A stretch of 64,000 bases of DNA from Streptomyces rimosus (GCF_008704655.1 NZ_CP023688.1:6454001-6518000), one strand, 5' to 3'; shown: positions 1 through 8,362, counted from the stretch's first letter. The notes: a model not told the origin generated them from the letters alone. A program made the numbers and translations.

Positions 1-521
1 ACCCGCGTGACGCCCGCGAAGCGGAGCGGGACCGCGGCGCCCAGCGTGTTGTCCCACCAGCGGTAGGTCCGGCGCTGCACGTCGAAGGGGAACTTCAGGT
101 ACGCCTCACCCTCGAAGCGGGTCGGCGCCTCCTCGCAGCAGTGCACCGGGGCGTTGGTGCGCCGGTCGGTCACCCAGCGCTCGACCGTCCACTGGAACGC
201 CTTGCGCGGGTCCCGCAGCTCCAGCGTCACCGGTGTGTCCACGGTCGTGGACACGTCCCACACGGCCCGCCCGCTGCGCTCGCTCTCCGCCACGTCGCCC
301 AGCACATGCCGGGTGATGGTGATCTTCTGCTGGTTCCTGGTGCGCAGGGCCCCGGTGTCGAAGTAGCTGCCGGTACCGGTGAAGACGGTGGTCACATCGA
401 CGTCCACCGGGGTGCGCTGGGCGCGCGGCGCCACGTACCAGGCGAGCATCGGCGCGAGCACCAGCAGGAAGACGCCGAGTCCCAGCAGGACCAGGGAAAA
501 GGGCGAGGCGGTCTTACGCAT
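1..521 (-). CDS. DUF3068 (PorA-family) membrane-anchored protein, C-terminus beyond window
   Basis: The first ~173 residues are present; the rest runs off the left edge. The ATG at 521 has an AGGAG ribosome site about 7 nt upstream. Residues 1-6 are basic, residues ~8-27 form one strongly hydrophobic helix, and an extracellular-type domain follows with beta-rich sequence (VDVTTVFTGTGSYFD, DVSTTVDTPVTLELRD). This layout matches the actinobacterial DUF3068/PorA-like family of single-pass proteins, whose function is unknown. It is divergent from the small gene at 725. The family call comes from recognising the sequence pattern, not from a search. Confidence 0.75.
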   Translation of the reverse strand, partial: MRKTASPFSLVLLGLGVFLLVLAPMLAWYVAPRAQRTPVDVDVTTVFTGTGSYFDTGALRTRNQQKITITRHVLGDVAESERSGRAVWDVSTTVDTPVTLELRDPRKAFQWTVERWVTDRRTNAPVHCCEEAPTRFEGEAYLKFPFDVQRRTYRWWDNTLGAAVPLRFAGVTR

Positions 522-606
522 ACGAGCACTCCTGAGGGCGGCGGGGGCAGTGCGCGTGCGGCGTGGCGGTGGTCCGGGTGAACGGGCGGGAACCGTAGGC
601 GACTGC

Positions 607-621
607 TTGACATGCCGTCAA
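607..621. promoter_or_regulatory. Inverted repeat TTGAC-N5-GTCAA between divergent genes
   Basis: TTGACATGCCGTCAA has perfect 5-bp arms and sits between the DUF3068 start at 521 and the small gene at 725. It could be an operator, and its left arm plus A resembles a -35 box (TTGACA). I see no convincing -10 at the right distance. Function is inferred only from symmetry and position. Confidence 0.3.
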
Positions 622-724
622 TGCCCCCACACACTCGGCAGGCACCGCGGCCGTCCGCGGACCGGGCCGGACCGGTGCGCCGCGCCACCCTCGACGTACC
701 CGCCACGAAGGGGCCCGCCGCGCC

Positions 725-868
725 ATGCACAGACTGCTCGCCGCCGTACTGACCTCGCTGGCCGCCGCCGCCCTCGCCGTGGGCGCCGCCCTCGGCATCG
801 TCGCCGCCCTCGACGCCACGCCGGAGCAGCCGAACGTGCCCCTGGTGACCTTCGGCCGGACGCCGTAG
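725..868 (+). CDS. Small membrane protein, DUF2613-like (47 aa)
   Basis: ATG 725 to TAG 866-868 encodes 47 residues. It starts MHRLLAAV, continues through one Ala/Val/Leu/Gly-rich helix (about residues 4-27) and ends in a short hydrophilic tail (TPEQPNVPLVTFGRTP). The layout and the PLVTF tail resemble actinobacterial DUF2613 proteins, which are tiny single-helix proteins of unknown function. A purine-rich GAAGGGG lies upstream. The gene stops 14 bases before the PucR gene on the same strand, so the two may be cotranscribed. The call rests on length, topology and the tail motif. Confidence 0.6.
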   Translation: MHRLLAAVLTSLAAAALAVGAALGIVAALDATPEQPNVPLVTFGRTP

Positions 869-882
869 AGGAGGGCGCAGGC

Positions 883-2118
883 GTGGTGGAGACCGTCCGC
901 TCGGCGTGGCGCGACGTACCCCCGGCGCAGGTACGGGAGTTCGCCGCCCGCGCCCTCGACGAGGTCCCGGCGCTCGCCCAGCGCATTCTGGCCGAGATCC
1001 GCCGCGAGTATCCGCAGCTCCCGCTCGCCCTGGACGAGTACGGCGAGCCGCGCGCCCTGACCGGAATCCGGCAGTCCCTGGAGTACTTCGTCCAGCACAT
1101 GTCCGCCGGCCTGGACCTGCCGCACGTCCACCCGCGGATCTTCCAAGAGTTCGGCCGCGGCGCGGGCATCCAGGGGCGCAGCCTGGACGCCCTCCAGGCG
1201 ATCTACCGGCTGGGCGTACGGCTGGCCTGGCGGCGCCTGGCCGAGATCGGCCAGCAGGTGGCGATCCCGGCCCCCGCCATGTACGAACTGGCCGAATCCG
1301 GCTTCGAGTACCTGGACGGGCTGGTGGCCGAATCCGTACGCGGCTTCGCCGAGGCGGCGGCCCGCCAGGCGGGCGAGCGGCTGCGGCACCAACGGCGCCT
1401 CATGGACCAGCTGTTCGCCGCCGGTACCCGCGCGCACACGGCGTCCGCGCTCACCGACCGCGCCGCCCGCATCGGCTGGGCACTGCCCGGACAGGTCGCG
1501 GTTGCCGTACTGCTGCGCCCGGCCCGCGAATCCGTCGCCCCCGCCGTCGGTACGGACGTCCTGCTGGACATGGAGTGCGAGCGGCCCCGCATGGTGGTGC
1601 CGGAACCGGACGCCGCCGGGCGCCGGGAGCTGCTCCAGCGCGCTACGGCCGGGTGGTCGGGCGCGCTCGGCCCGGCCGTACCCCTGGCCGACGCGGCCAA
1701 GTCCCTGCGCTGGGCGAGCGCCGCCGTCGACCTGATGGAGCGCGGCCTGCTGCCCGCCGGGCAGCTGCTGCACTGCACCGAGCACACCGAGGCGCTGGTA
1801 CTGCTGCCGCCGGAAGAGCTGATCGAGGACCTGACCCGACGGCGGCTGGAACCCTTGGCGCACTGCGGCCCGACTCACGGCCGCCGCCTGGCCGAAACCC
1901 TGCTCGCCTGGCTGGAGACGCGCGGCGGCGCGCCTGAGGTGGCGGCCCGGCTCGGCGTCCACCCGCAGACCGTGCGCTACCGGCTGCGCCAGATACGGGA
2001 GCTGTGGGGTGACGAGGTGGATAATCCGGATCGTCGCTTCGAGCTGGAACTGGTGTTGCGAGCGCGGCGGTTGCGCGGCGAGCTCAGTGTGCCGGGTCGT
2101 CCTTCCTGCCCTCGATGA
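883..2118 (+). CDS. PucR-type transcriptional regulator (C-terminal HTH_30)
   Basis: This 411-residue protein has an N-terminal regulatory region (RsbRD/GGDEF-like in PucR families) and ends in the typical PucR helix-turn-helix, with APEVAARLGVHPQTVRYRL followed by RQIRELWGD. The GTG at 883 was chosen because GAGGAG lies at a good distance and the homologous-looking sequence begins there; GTG 886 is equally in frame. No enzymatic domain is visible. The 3' end overlaps the opposing GntR-TetR gene by 35 bp. The target is unknown. FasR in this window (28533-29723) belongs to the same broad regulator class, so that family can act on lipid genes. Confidence 0.8.
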   Translation: MVETVRSAWRDVPPAQVREFAARALDEVPALAQRILAEIRREYPQLPLALDEYGEPRALTGIRQSLEYFVQHMSAGLDLPHVHPRIFQEFGRGAGIQGRSLDALQAIYRLGVRLAWRRLAEIGQQVAIPAPAMYELAESGFEYLDGLVAESVRGFAEAAARQAGERLRHQRRLMDQLFAAGTRAHTASALTDRAARIGWALPGQVAVAVLLRPARESVAPAVGTDVLLDMECERPRMVVPEPDAAGRRELLQRATAGWSGALGPAVPLADAAKSLRWASAAVDLMERGLLPAGQLLHCTEHTEALVLLPPEELIEDLTRRRLEPLAHCGPTHGRRLAETLLAWLETRGGAPEVAARLGVHPQTVRYRLRQIRELWGDEVDNPDRRFELELVLRARRLRGELSVPGRPSCPR

Positions 2119-3100
2119 ACACCTCGTAGCCGTCGAGCAGCCGGGCCATACCGAACTCGAACATCGCGTCCAGCCGCAGCATCCCCTCGCCGTCCATGTC
2201 GTTGATCCCCTCGTACATGGGGAACGACCCGGACCTGAGAATCCGCTCGTACTCCGGCCCCAGCGACTCCATCCACTGCTCCGCGTCCATGCCGGTCCGC
2301 TGCTCGGCCTCCAGGTCCTCCTCCAGGGCGACCGCCGTGCCGCGTACGTGGTTGATCAGCGTCAGGGCCAGCCGCAGCTTGGTGAGCGGGTCGAACCGCG
2401 TCACCGTGGCCATGGTCCACTCGATGACGACCATCGCGTGCGGCATCGGCTGCGGGCGGGTGAGCGACAGGTACTGGGCCACCCAGGGGTGCCGCTGGTA
2501 CAGCTTCCACTGGAGCCGGGCCCCGGCCTCCATCCGCGCGCGCCAGTGCCGGGGCGCCGGGTCCGGCAGTTCGATCTCGGCGAAGGTGGCGTCGGCCATC
2601 AGCTTGACCAGCTCGTCCTTGTTCGCCACATGGCGGTAGAGCGCCATCGAGGACACGCCGAACTCGGCGGCGACACGGCGCATCGACAGCGCGCGCAGTC
2701 CCTCGGCGTCGGCGATCCGGATGCCGGTCCGGATGATGCGGGCGCGGCTCAGGCCGGGGGCCTGCGGAGAGGGTCGGCCAGGAGCGGCCGGGGTGTGCCG
2801 TGGGCTGCTGCCGGGATCACCGATGGCCCGAGTCCGGGGCGCGGGCGCGTCGTCCGCGCGTATTCCGCCGGCGGTCACCACCGTCCCCACGCCCGGCACG
2901 GCCCGTACCAGCCCCTCCTGGCGCAGCGTCGTCAGCACCTTGGTCGCGGTCGCCATCGCCACGCCCCACTCCCGGGTGATCCGCCGCGTCGAGGGCACAC
3001 GGTCGCCCTCGGCCAGCTCCCCGCGCTCGATGCGCCGCCGGATCTCCGCGACGATCCGGCGGTACGGGGGCGGGGGCGAAGACGGGTTCCGACGGTCCAC
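2084..3100 (-). CDS. GntR-TetR chimeric repressor
   Basis: This 338-residue protein carries two DNA-binding domains. Residues ~10-70 are a GntR winged helix (YRRIVAEIRRRIERGELAEG, then ITREWGVAMATATKVLTTL). A Pro/Arg-rich linker leads to a TetR helix-turn-helix at about 125-175 (ALSMRRVAAEFGVSSMALYR) and a TetR_C ligand domain. The GTG at 3100 has CGGAGG 9 nt upstream; earlier in-frame codons lack a site. It is divergent from the MFS exporter at 3261, the usual layout for a local efflux repressor. The intergenic DNA holds several GTGCAC-centred palindromes. The inducer is unknown. Confidence 0.85.
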   Translation of the reverse strand: MDRRNPSSPPPPYRRIVAEIRRRIERGELAEGDRVPSTRRITREWGVAMATATKVLTTLRQEGLVRAVPGVGTVVTAGGIRADDAPAPRTRAIGDPGSSPRHTPAAPGRPSPQAPGLSRARIIRTGIRIADAEGLRALSMRRVAAEFGVSSMALYRHVANKDELVKLMADATFAEIELPDPAPRHWRARMEAGARLQWKLYQRHPWVAQYLSLTRPQPMPHAMVVIEWTMATVTRFDPLTKLRLALTLINHVRGTAVALEEDLEAEQRTGMDAEQWMESLGPEYERILRSGSFPMYEGINDMDGEGMLRLDAMFEFGMARLLDGYEVFIEGRKDDPAH

Positions 3101-3114
3101 GGCGGCATCCTCCG

Positions 3115-3204
3115 TACTAGTGCACCAGGGGTCTGTGCGGCTTACGGTACCGCCCTGACGCGGAGGTGCACCTTCCAAGTGCACTAGTGTGATGCATTAC
3201 TACC
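3115..3204. promoter_or_regulatory. Palindrome cluster, probable operators of the GntR-TetR regulator
   Basis: ACTAGTGCAC at 3116-3125 is repeated in inverted orientation as GTGCACTAGT at 3179-3188, a perfect 10-bp match. A third GTGCAC core (GGTGCACC) lies at about 3166-3173. An imperfect TAGTGTGATGCATTACTA follows at 3185-3202. The cluster is confined to the gap between the regulator and the exporter. Binding by the chimera is inferred from position. Confidence 0.55.
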
Positions 3205-3224
3205 GCCCAACTGCCCCAAGTGGT

Positions 3225-3253
3225 TTGTGGTGTAAGCGTGCACTGCCTACCTT
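3225..3253 (+). promoter_or_regulatory. Predicted leaderless promoter of the MFS gene
   Basis: TTGTGG at 3225-3230, a 17-nt spacer and TACCTT at 3248-3253 end 7 nt before the ATG at 3261. No Shine-Dalgarno sequence precedes that ATG, which fits a leaderless transcript. The -35 box is weak. Confidence 0.4.
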
Positions 3254-3260
3254 CCCTGTC

Positions 3261-4880
3261 ATGGCGTTTACCCCGTACACACCACCGTCCCGCGCCGGGC
3301 GGCGCGAGTGGACCGCGCTCGTGGTGCTCATGCTGCCCTGCCTGCTCGTCTCGATGGACGTCTCGGTGCTCTACTTCGCCGTGCCGTTCCTCTCCGCCGA
3401 ACTGGCGCCCAGCGGCGCGGAGCAGCTGTGGATCCTCGATGTCTACAGCTTCGTGCTCGCCGGACTCCTGATCACCATGGGCGCGCTCGGCGACCGCATC
3501 GGCCGCCGCAGGCTGCTGCTCTCCGGCGCCGTCCTCTTCGGCATCGCCTCGGTCCTGGCCGCATACGCGCAGAGCGCCGGCATGCTCATCGCCGCCCGCA
3601 TGGTGCTCGGTATCGGCGGCGCCACCCTCATGCCGTCCACCCTCGCCCTGGTCCGCAACCTCTTCCACGACGCCAAGCAGCGCGGCCGGGCCATCGCGAT
3701 CTGGTCCGGCGCCATGATGGGCGGCATCGCGGTCGGGCCGGTGCTCGGCGGCCTGCTGCTGGAGCACTTCTGGTGGGGATCGGTGTTCCTGATCAACACC
3801 CCGGCGATGGTGCTGCTGCTCGTGGCCGGACCGCTGCTCCTGCCGGAGTTCAGGAACCCGGCGGAGGGCCGCTTCGACCTGGCGGGCGCACTGCTCTCGC
3901 TGGCCGCGATGCTGCCGATCGTCTACGGCGTCAAGGAACTGGCCCGGAACGGCTTCTCGGCGCTGCCCGTACTGGCCTTGGCGGCCGGGCTGATGGCCGC
4001 CGCCGCTTTCGTGTACCGGCAGCGCACCGCACGGCACCCCATGCTGGACCTGGAACTCTTGCGGCACCGCGGCTATTCGGTCTCCGTCCTGATGAACCTG
4101 CTGTCGATGTTCGCGCTGGTGGGCAGCGCGGTCTTCATCACTCAGTACCTCCAGACCGTACGGGGCGCGAGTCCGCTGGAGGCGGCGCTGTGGAACATGG
4201 TGCCGACCCTCGCGGTGGGCGGCATGGCCCCGGCCGCCGCGGCCCTCGCGCAGCGCATGGACCGGGCGTTCGTCATCGCCGGCGGATTCCTGGCAGCCGC
4301 CGGGGGCTTCTTGTGGGTGTCCTCGACGGAGGTGGACACACCCCTGTGGACCGTGTTGCTGGGGGCCAGCATCTACGGGGCGGGCATGGTGATGGTGATG
4401 TCGCTCGGCACCGAACTGGCCCTGGGCGTCGCACCGCCCGAGCGCGCGGGCTCGGCTTCCGCCCTCCTGGAATCCGGCTCGGAACTGGGCGGCGCGCTGG
4501 GGCTGGCGCTGCTGGGCACCCTCGGCAACACCGTCTACCGAGGCGAGATCGACGGAGCCGTGTCGGGCGGACTGCCCGCGGGCGCGGCGGAGACCGTACG
4601 GGAAACCCTGGCCGGAGCGGCGGCGGTCGCGGGCGAACTGCCGGCCCGGGCAGGGGAGATGCTGCTGTCGGCGGCCCGCACGGCGTTCCTCCACGGGCTG
4701 CACGCGGCGCTGGTCGGCGCGGCGTGTGTGATGGTGCTGGGGGCGCTGCTGGCGGCGCTGCTCAAGGGCGTACGGATACAGGCGGTGACAGGGGAGCGCG
4801 AACCGGGGCAGGGCTGCACGGAGACCCCGGACGCTCCGGCCGTGTCGGACGCCGCGGCCGCCCCGGTCACCCGAAGCTGA
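3261..4880 (+). CDS. MFS drug exporter, DHA2/QacA-like
   Basis: This 539-residue protein has about 14 hydrophobic segments. It carries the MFS loop motif between helices 2 and 3 (GDRIGRRR) and motif-C-like Gly-rich sequence (GAMMGGIAVGPVLGG), typical of 14-helix proton antiporters. The conserved acidic residue of helix 1 appears in SMDVSVLYFAVPF. ATG 3261 was preferred to ATG 3189 or 3192 because the family sequence begins near PSRAGRREW and a promoter with palindromes occupies 3190-3253. The divergent GntR-TetR repressor suggests substrate-induced expression. Its end overlaps the converging gene by 14 bp. The substrate cannot be read from the sequence. Confidence 0.88.
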   Translation: MAFTPYTPPSRAGRREWTALVVLMLPCLLVSMDVSVLYFAVPFLSAELAPSGAEQLWILDVYSFVLAGLLITMGALGDRIGRRRLLLSGAVLFGIASVLAAYAQSAGMLIAARMVLGIGGATLMPSTLALVRNLFHDAKQRGRAIAIWSGAMMGGIAVGPVLGGLLLEHFWWGSVFLINTPAMVLLLVAGPLLLPEFRNPAEGRFDLAGALLSLAAMLPIVYGVKELARNGFSALPVLALAAGLMAAAAFVYRQRTARHPMLDLELLRHRGYSVSVLMNLLSMFALVGSAVFITQYLQTVRGASPLEAALWNMVPTLAVGGMAPAAAALAQRMDRAFVIAGGFLAAAGGFLWVSSTEVDTPLWTVLLGASIYGAGMVMVMSLGTELALGVAPPERAGSASALLESGSELGGALGLALLGTLGNTVYRGEIDGAVSGGLPAGAAETVRETLAGAAAVAGELPARAGEMLLSAARTAFLHGLHAALVGAACVMVLGALLAALLKGVRIQAVTGEREPGQGCTETPDAPAVSDAAAAPVTRS

Positions 4881-5670
4881 CCCGCTCCCACCAGAAGTCC
4901 AGCAGCCGCCGGTCACCGGATATCCCGATACCGGGGTGGTCGGCGGGCAGTCTTCGGTAGGCGACCAGCAGCAGGTCGGTCAGCGGGCCGCGCAGCGTCA
5001 CGGCCGCCTCCTCCCGCGGGGCATGGCGCCAGGTGACCGCCTCGCCGGTCAGATCGATCAGCCAGTCGGCGGTCGTCTCCGGCGCCACGCCGGTGGCTTG
5101 GAAGCGCAGCGTCCGGCCCGGACCCAGCAGCTCGCGCATCTCCGGGTGGCGCGCGAACACCTCCGGCTGCGAACCCAGCTCCAGCCACTCGGCGAAGCAG
5201 TCGGCGGCGACCCGCTCGTCGAGGGTGAACTCCGCGCCGGCCGCCAGGAACGCGTCGGCGCGGTGGATCACCGTCTCGTTGGCCATCCGGCGGGCGTAGA
5301 AGGCGGCGGCCGGGGCCAGCCGGGGGAGCGGGACCCACGCCTCCGTACCGGGCCCGGCGGCCCGCAGCGTCTCCGCCAGCAGGGCGGCCCCCTCGCCCAG
5401 CCAGCCGTCGAGCAGCGCCGGGTCCTCGTCCGCGTACGGCGACAGGTCGCGGAAGCGGGCGTCCGGCGGGGGCTCGGCCGCGCCCGTGCGCACCACCTCC
5501 TCGGCCCAGCGGTGGGCGCCGCCCAGATGCCGCAGCAACTGGCCGAGATTCCAGCCGGGGCAGGAGGGCACCGGGGTTCTGAGGTGGTGTGCCTTCTTGA
5601 CGAGGGAGCGCAACAGCTCGGTCTGCGCGACGATTTCGGTGCAGTGGCGGTCGTACGTCGAGGCGTTCAT
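4867..5670 (-). CDS. Mycothiol-dependent maleylpyruvate isomerase-family protein
   Basis: This 267-residue protein has a DinB/MDMPI-type four-helix N-domain (CPGWNLGQLLRHLGGAHRW, with the metal-site His residues typical of the fold) and an MDMPI C-terminal domain. Members of this actinobacterial family use mycothiol or are of unknown substrate; true maleylpyruvate isomerase is a minority, so the reaction is not assigned. ATG 5668-5670 is the only sensible start. It lies 28 bp downstream of another mycothiol-linked gene on the same strand, suggesting a short operon. Its 3' end overlaps the MFS gene tail-to-tail. Confidence 0.82.
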   Translation of the reverse strand: MNASTYDRHCTEIVAQTELLRSLVKKAHHLRTPVPSCPGWNLGQLLRHLGGAHRWAEEVVRTGAAEPPPDARFRDLSPYADEDPALLDGWLGEGAALLAETLRAAGPGTEAWVPLPRLAPAAAFYARRMANETVIHRADAFLAAGAEFTLDERVAADCFAEWLELGSQPEVFARHPEMRELLGPGRTLRFQATGVAPETTADWLIDLTGEAVTWRHAPREEAAVTLRGPLTDLLLVAYRRLPADHPGIGISGDRRLLDFWWERVSFG

Positions 5671-5698
5671 GCCCCCGCCACTGACAACCGGCCCCCGG

Positions 5699-6337
5699 TC
5701 AGCTGAAGTCCAGGTCCCCGGTCCGGGTCCGCTTCAGCTCGAAGAACTTGTCGTAACCGGCGAGCAGACGGGCGCCGTCGAAGATCCGCGCCGCCTCCTC
5801 GCCGCGCGGGATCGCCGTCAGCACCGGACCGAAGAAGGCGACGCCGTCGATGTGGATGGTGGGCGTGCCGACATCCTCGCCGACCGGGTCCATGCCCTCG
5901 TGGTGGCTCTTGCGCAGCGCGTCGTCGTACTCCGTGCTGTCCGCGGCACCCGCCAGGTCCTCGGGCAGTCCGGCCTCGGCGAGCGCCTCCTTGATGACGG
6001 CCTCGTAGTCGTCGCGGCCGTCGTTGTGCAGGCGCGTGCCGAGCGCGGTGTAAAGGTCCCGCAGTACGGGCTCGCCGTGCGCCTGGGCGGCGGCGATGCA
6101 GACCCGTACCGGGCCCCAGCCCTTGGCCAGCAGCTCCTTGTACTGCTCGGGCAGGTCCTCGCGGCCCTCGTTGAGGACGGACAGGCTCATCACGCGGAAG
6201 CGCAGGTTCAGGTCGCGGTGGCGCTCCACCTCCAGGATCCAGCGGGAGGTGATCCAGGCGAACGGGCAGAGGGGGTCGAAGTAGAAGTCGACCGTGTGAC
6301 GGGTGGTTTCCGGGGAAGTCGCATTCTCAACAGTCAT
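5699..6337 (-). CDS. DsbA-fold oxidoreductase, Rv2466c (mycothiol-dependent nitroreductase) family
   Basis: This 212-residue thioredoxin-fold protein is closely similar to Mycobacterium Rv2466c across its length ([46 protein letters not shown]). Rv2466c is a mycothiol-dependent reductase of the DsbA/FrnE group. The active-site motif here is C24-P-F-A27 where Rv2466c has CPWC, so the resolving Cys is absent and a monothiol mechanism with mycothiol is expected. The cis-Pro loop GTPTIHI is intact. ATG 6337 is preferred over upstream codons, which encode unrelated basic sequence. It probably precedes the MDMPI-family gene in one transcript. Confidence 0.85.
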   Translation of the reverse strand: MTVENATSPETTRHTVDFYFDPLCPFAWITSRWILEVERHRDLNLRFRVMSLSVLNEGREDLPEQYKELLAKGWGPVRVCIAAAQAHGEPVLRDLYTALGTRLHNDGRDDYEAVIKEALAEAGLPEDLAGAADSTEYDDALRKSHHEGMDPVGEDVGTPTIHIDGVAFFGPVLTAIPRGEEAARIFDGARLLAGYDKFFELKRTRTGDLDFS

Positions 6338-6492
6338 GGCGCCACGATAGTTCGATCCGGGACTTTCGGCCGGGCGGAATCCGCCACGCCGCGGCCCTCG
6401 GGCCGAAACCAACCGGTGGAACCCTCCGGTCCGCGTCCACCGGGACCTGGCCACCGGTTCGCGTCCATCGGGCGCCGCCCTGAACGCCGGTC

Positions 6493-6924
6493 CTACTCCG
6501 GCGTCATGCCCAGCATCCGCTGGAGCAGTTCCTTGAGCAGCGCGCGCTCCGCGACGGACAGCTCGCCGAGCGGCTCGCGCGCGAAGTCCAGAGAATCACG
6601 CAGCCGTTGGGCCGTCGCGCGGCCCGCTTCCGTGGGCGCGGCCAGCTTGACCCGGCGGTCGGCCGGGTCCGGGCGGCGCTCGACCAGGCCCCGGGATTCC
6701 AGGCGGTCCACGATTCCGGTCACGTTCGACGGCTCGCACTTCAGGCTCGCGGCTATCCGCCGCATCGGCATCGGCTCGTGGGCGAGCAGGCGCAGGACCC
6801 GTGCCTGGGCGCCGGTGAGGCTGTGCTCGGCCGCCGCGTGCTCGTACTCCTCGTAGTAGCGGGCCACGACGGTGCCGATCAGCTCGACGACCTCGACGGT
6901 CAAAGGGTCTGCGCGAGGAGTCAT
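6493..6924 (-). CDS. MarR-family regulator
   Basis: This 143-residue MarR protein has the winged-helix core [20 protein letters not shown] followed by a [19 protein letters not shown] wing. Divergent transcription from the NADP oxidoreductase at 7012 suggests it controls that gene and itself. The only Cys (in LKCEPS) lies in the helix-turn-helix region; the N-terminal redox Cys of OhrR is missing, so it is unlikely to be the Ohr sensor even though ohr is 1.4 kb away. The ligand is unknown. Confidence 0.85.
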   Translation of the reverse strand: MTPRADPLTVEVVELIGTVVARYYEEYEHAAAEHSLTGAQARVLRLLAHEPMPMRRIAASLKCEPSNVTGIVDRLESRGLVERRPDPADRRVKLAAPTEAGRATAQRLRDSLDFAREPLGELSVAERALLKELLQRMLGMTPE

Positions 6925-6941
6925 GACACCAGGATACCGAA

Positions 6942-6991
6942 TTGCTTGACAACGTGAAATATATAGGAGCATGGTTGTTTCAGGACCTGAA
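6942..6991 (+). promoter_or_regulatory. Promoter and operator region between marR and the oxidoreductase
   Basis: TTGACA occurs at 6946-6951 in an AT-rich patch, and CATGGT 18 nt later could serve as a weak -10. TTCAGG-A-CCTGAA at 6979-6991 is a perfect 6-bp-arm palindrome just upstream of the AGGAGGAG ribosome site. ACAAC at 6950-6954 and GTTGT at 6974-6978 also pair in inverted orientation. A MarR dimer is the likely reader. Confidence 0.45.
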
Positions 6992-7011
6992 GCATTTAGG
7001 AGGAGCAGCCC

Positions 7012-8034
7012 ATGTCCGCACTGCCCACGTCCGGCCGCGAATGGCACCTGGTCGCCCGCCCGCACGGCTGGCCGAAGCCGGAGGACTTCGCGCTGCGCGA
7101 GGCCGAGGTCACCGAGCCCGGCGAGGGACAGCTCCTCGTCCGCAACCTGTACTTCTCCGTCGACCCGTACATGCGCGGCCGCATGAACGACGTGAAGTCC
7201 TACACCCCGCCCTTCCAGCTCGACCAGCCGATGGAGGGCGGCGCGGTCGGCGAGGTCATCGCGTCGAACGCCGAGGGCTTCGCGGTCGGCGACCACGTCC
7301 TGCACTTCAAGGGCTGGCGCGAGTACGCCGTCGTGGACGCCAAGAAGACCGCCAAGGTCGACGGCTCCCTGGCCCCCCTCTCCGCCTACCTGGGTGTGCT
7401 CGGCATGCCGGGCCTGACGGCCTACGCGGGCCTGCTGGAGGTCGCCTCCTTCAAGGAGGGCGACACCGTCTTCGTGTCCGGCGCGGCCGGCGCGGTGGGC
7501 AGCGAGGTCGGCCAGATCGCCAAGCTCAAGGGCGCCGCGCGCGTCATCGGCAGCGCCGGTTCCGACGAGAAGGTCGAGCTGCTGACGAAGGAGTACGGCT
7601 TCGACGCCGCCTTCAACTACAAGTCGGACGAGTCCGTCAAGGACCAGCTCCGCAAGGCCGCCCCGGACGGCATCGACGTCTACTTCGACAACGTCGGCGG
7701 TGACCACCTGGAGGCCGCCATCGACTCGCTCAACACCCACGGCCGCGTCGCCGTCTGCGGCATGATCTCGCAGTACAACGCCACCGAGCCGACCCCCGCG
7801 CCGCGCAACCTCGCGCTGGTCATCGGCAAGCGCCTGCGCATCCAGGGCATGCTCGTCGCCGACCACAGCCACCTCCAGGAGCAGTTCGTGCAGGAGGTCT
7901 CGGCCTGGGTGCGCTCGGGCGAGCTGAAGTACCGCGAGACCAAGGTCAAGGGCGTCGAGAACGGCGTCGAGGCGTTCCTCGGCCTGCTGCGCGGCGACAA
8001 CACCGGCAAGATGATCGTCGACCTGACGGACTGA
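7012..8034 (+). CDS. NADP-dependent oxidoreductase (MDR superfamily, CurA/YncB-like)
   Basis: This 340-residue zinc-free medium-chain dehydrogenase/reductase belongs to the prostaglandin reductase / NADPH-dependent curcumin reductase group. Visible features are the N-terminal RPHGWPKPEDF and YFSVDPYMRGRM, and the nucleotide-binding loop SGAAGAVGSEVGQIAKLKG at about residue 160. A strong AGGAGGAG precedes ATG 7012. The family reduces activated alkenes such as enals, which fits the neighbouring detoxification genes. The divergent MarR protein is the probable regulator. The exact substrate is unknown. Confidence 0.85.
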   Translation: MSALPTSGREWHLVARPHGWPKPEDFALREAEVTEPGEGQLLVRNLYFSVDPYMRGRMNDVKSYTPPFQLDQPMEGGAVGEVIASNAEGFAVGDHVLHFKGWREYAVVDAKKTAKVDGSLAPLSAYLGVLGMPGLTAYAGLLEVASFKEGDTVFVSGAAGAVGSEVGQIAKLKGAARVIGSAGSDEKVELLTKEYGFDAAFNYKSDESVKDQLRKAAPDGIDVYFDNVGGDHLEAAIDSLNTHGRVAVCGMISQYNATEPTPAPRNLALVIGKRLRIQGMLVADHSHLQEQFVQEVSAWVRSGELKYRETKVKGVENGVEAFLGLLRGDNTGKMIVDLTD

Positions 8035-8362
8035 ATCGCCGGCCTGCCGGACTGAGCGGTCCGCACGGGCCGGCCTGTCCGCACGGACCGGCCGGCCTGC
8101 CGGATCGGCCCCGTTTCGCAGGGCGGCCCCGTCTCGTGGAACGGCTCCGTCTCGTGGGGCGGCTCCGATCGGCCGGGCCGCCCCGGCCCCACGGACTCAC
8201 CCGGTCTCAGGGATCCGGTCCCACTGACTGATCCGGTCCCACGAACCGATCCGGTCTCACGGACTGATCCGCACCTCGGCCCGGCGCCGCCGGGCCACTA
8301 GGCTCACACCAAGCCGTCGCGACCGTGGGCGCGAGTCGCGGCGAACCACAGGAGGATCTTCT
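8035..8362. repeat. 18-bp-periodic imperfect tandem repeats in the gap before ohr
   Basis: No gene is evident. Three blocks of degenerate 18-bp units occur. Two copies of the type GTCCGCACGGGCCGGCCT lie at 8059-8094. Four of the type CGGCCCCGTCTCGTGGAA lie at 8106-8177. Three full copies plus a partial of GATCCGGTCCCACTGACT lie at 8212-8270. In-frame stops appear on the plus strand, so it is not an extension of the upstream gene. The last ~90 bases carry the ohr leader, with AGGAGGA before ATG 8363. Confidence 0.6.

Noticed and set aside
379..882. N-terminal extension of the PucR regulator from position 379
   Set aside because: The extension is antisense to the DUF3068 gene and overlaps the small gene at 725. 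It is Arg/Pro-rich shadow coding, and a good GTG with ribosome site exists at 883.
6493..6924. MarR protein as OhrR for the nearby ohr gene
   Set aside because: It lacks the N-terminal sensing Cys of OhrR and is divergent from the oxidoreductase rather than adjacent to ohr.
8040..8270. CRISPR-like array
   Set aside because: The 18-bp units are contiguous and degenerate without unique spacers, and no cas genes are near.
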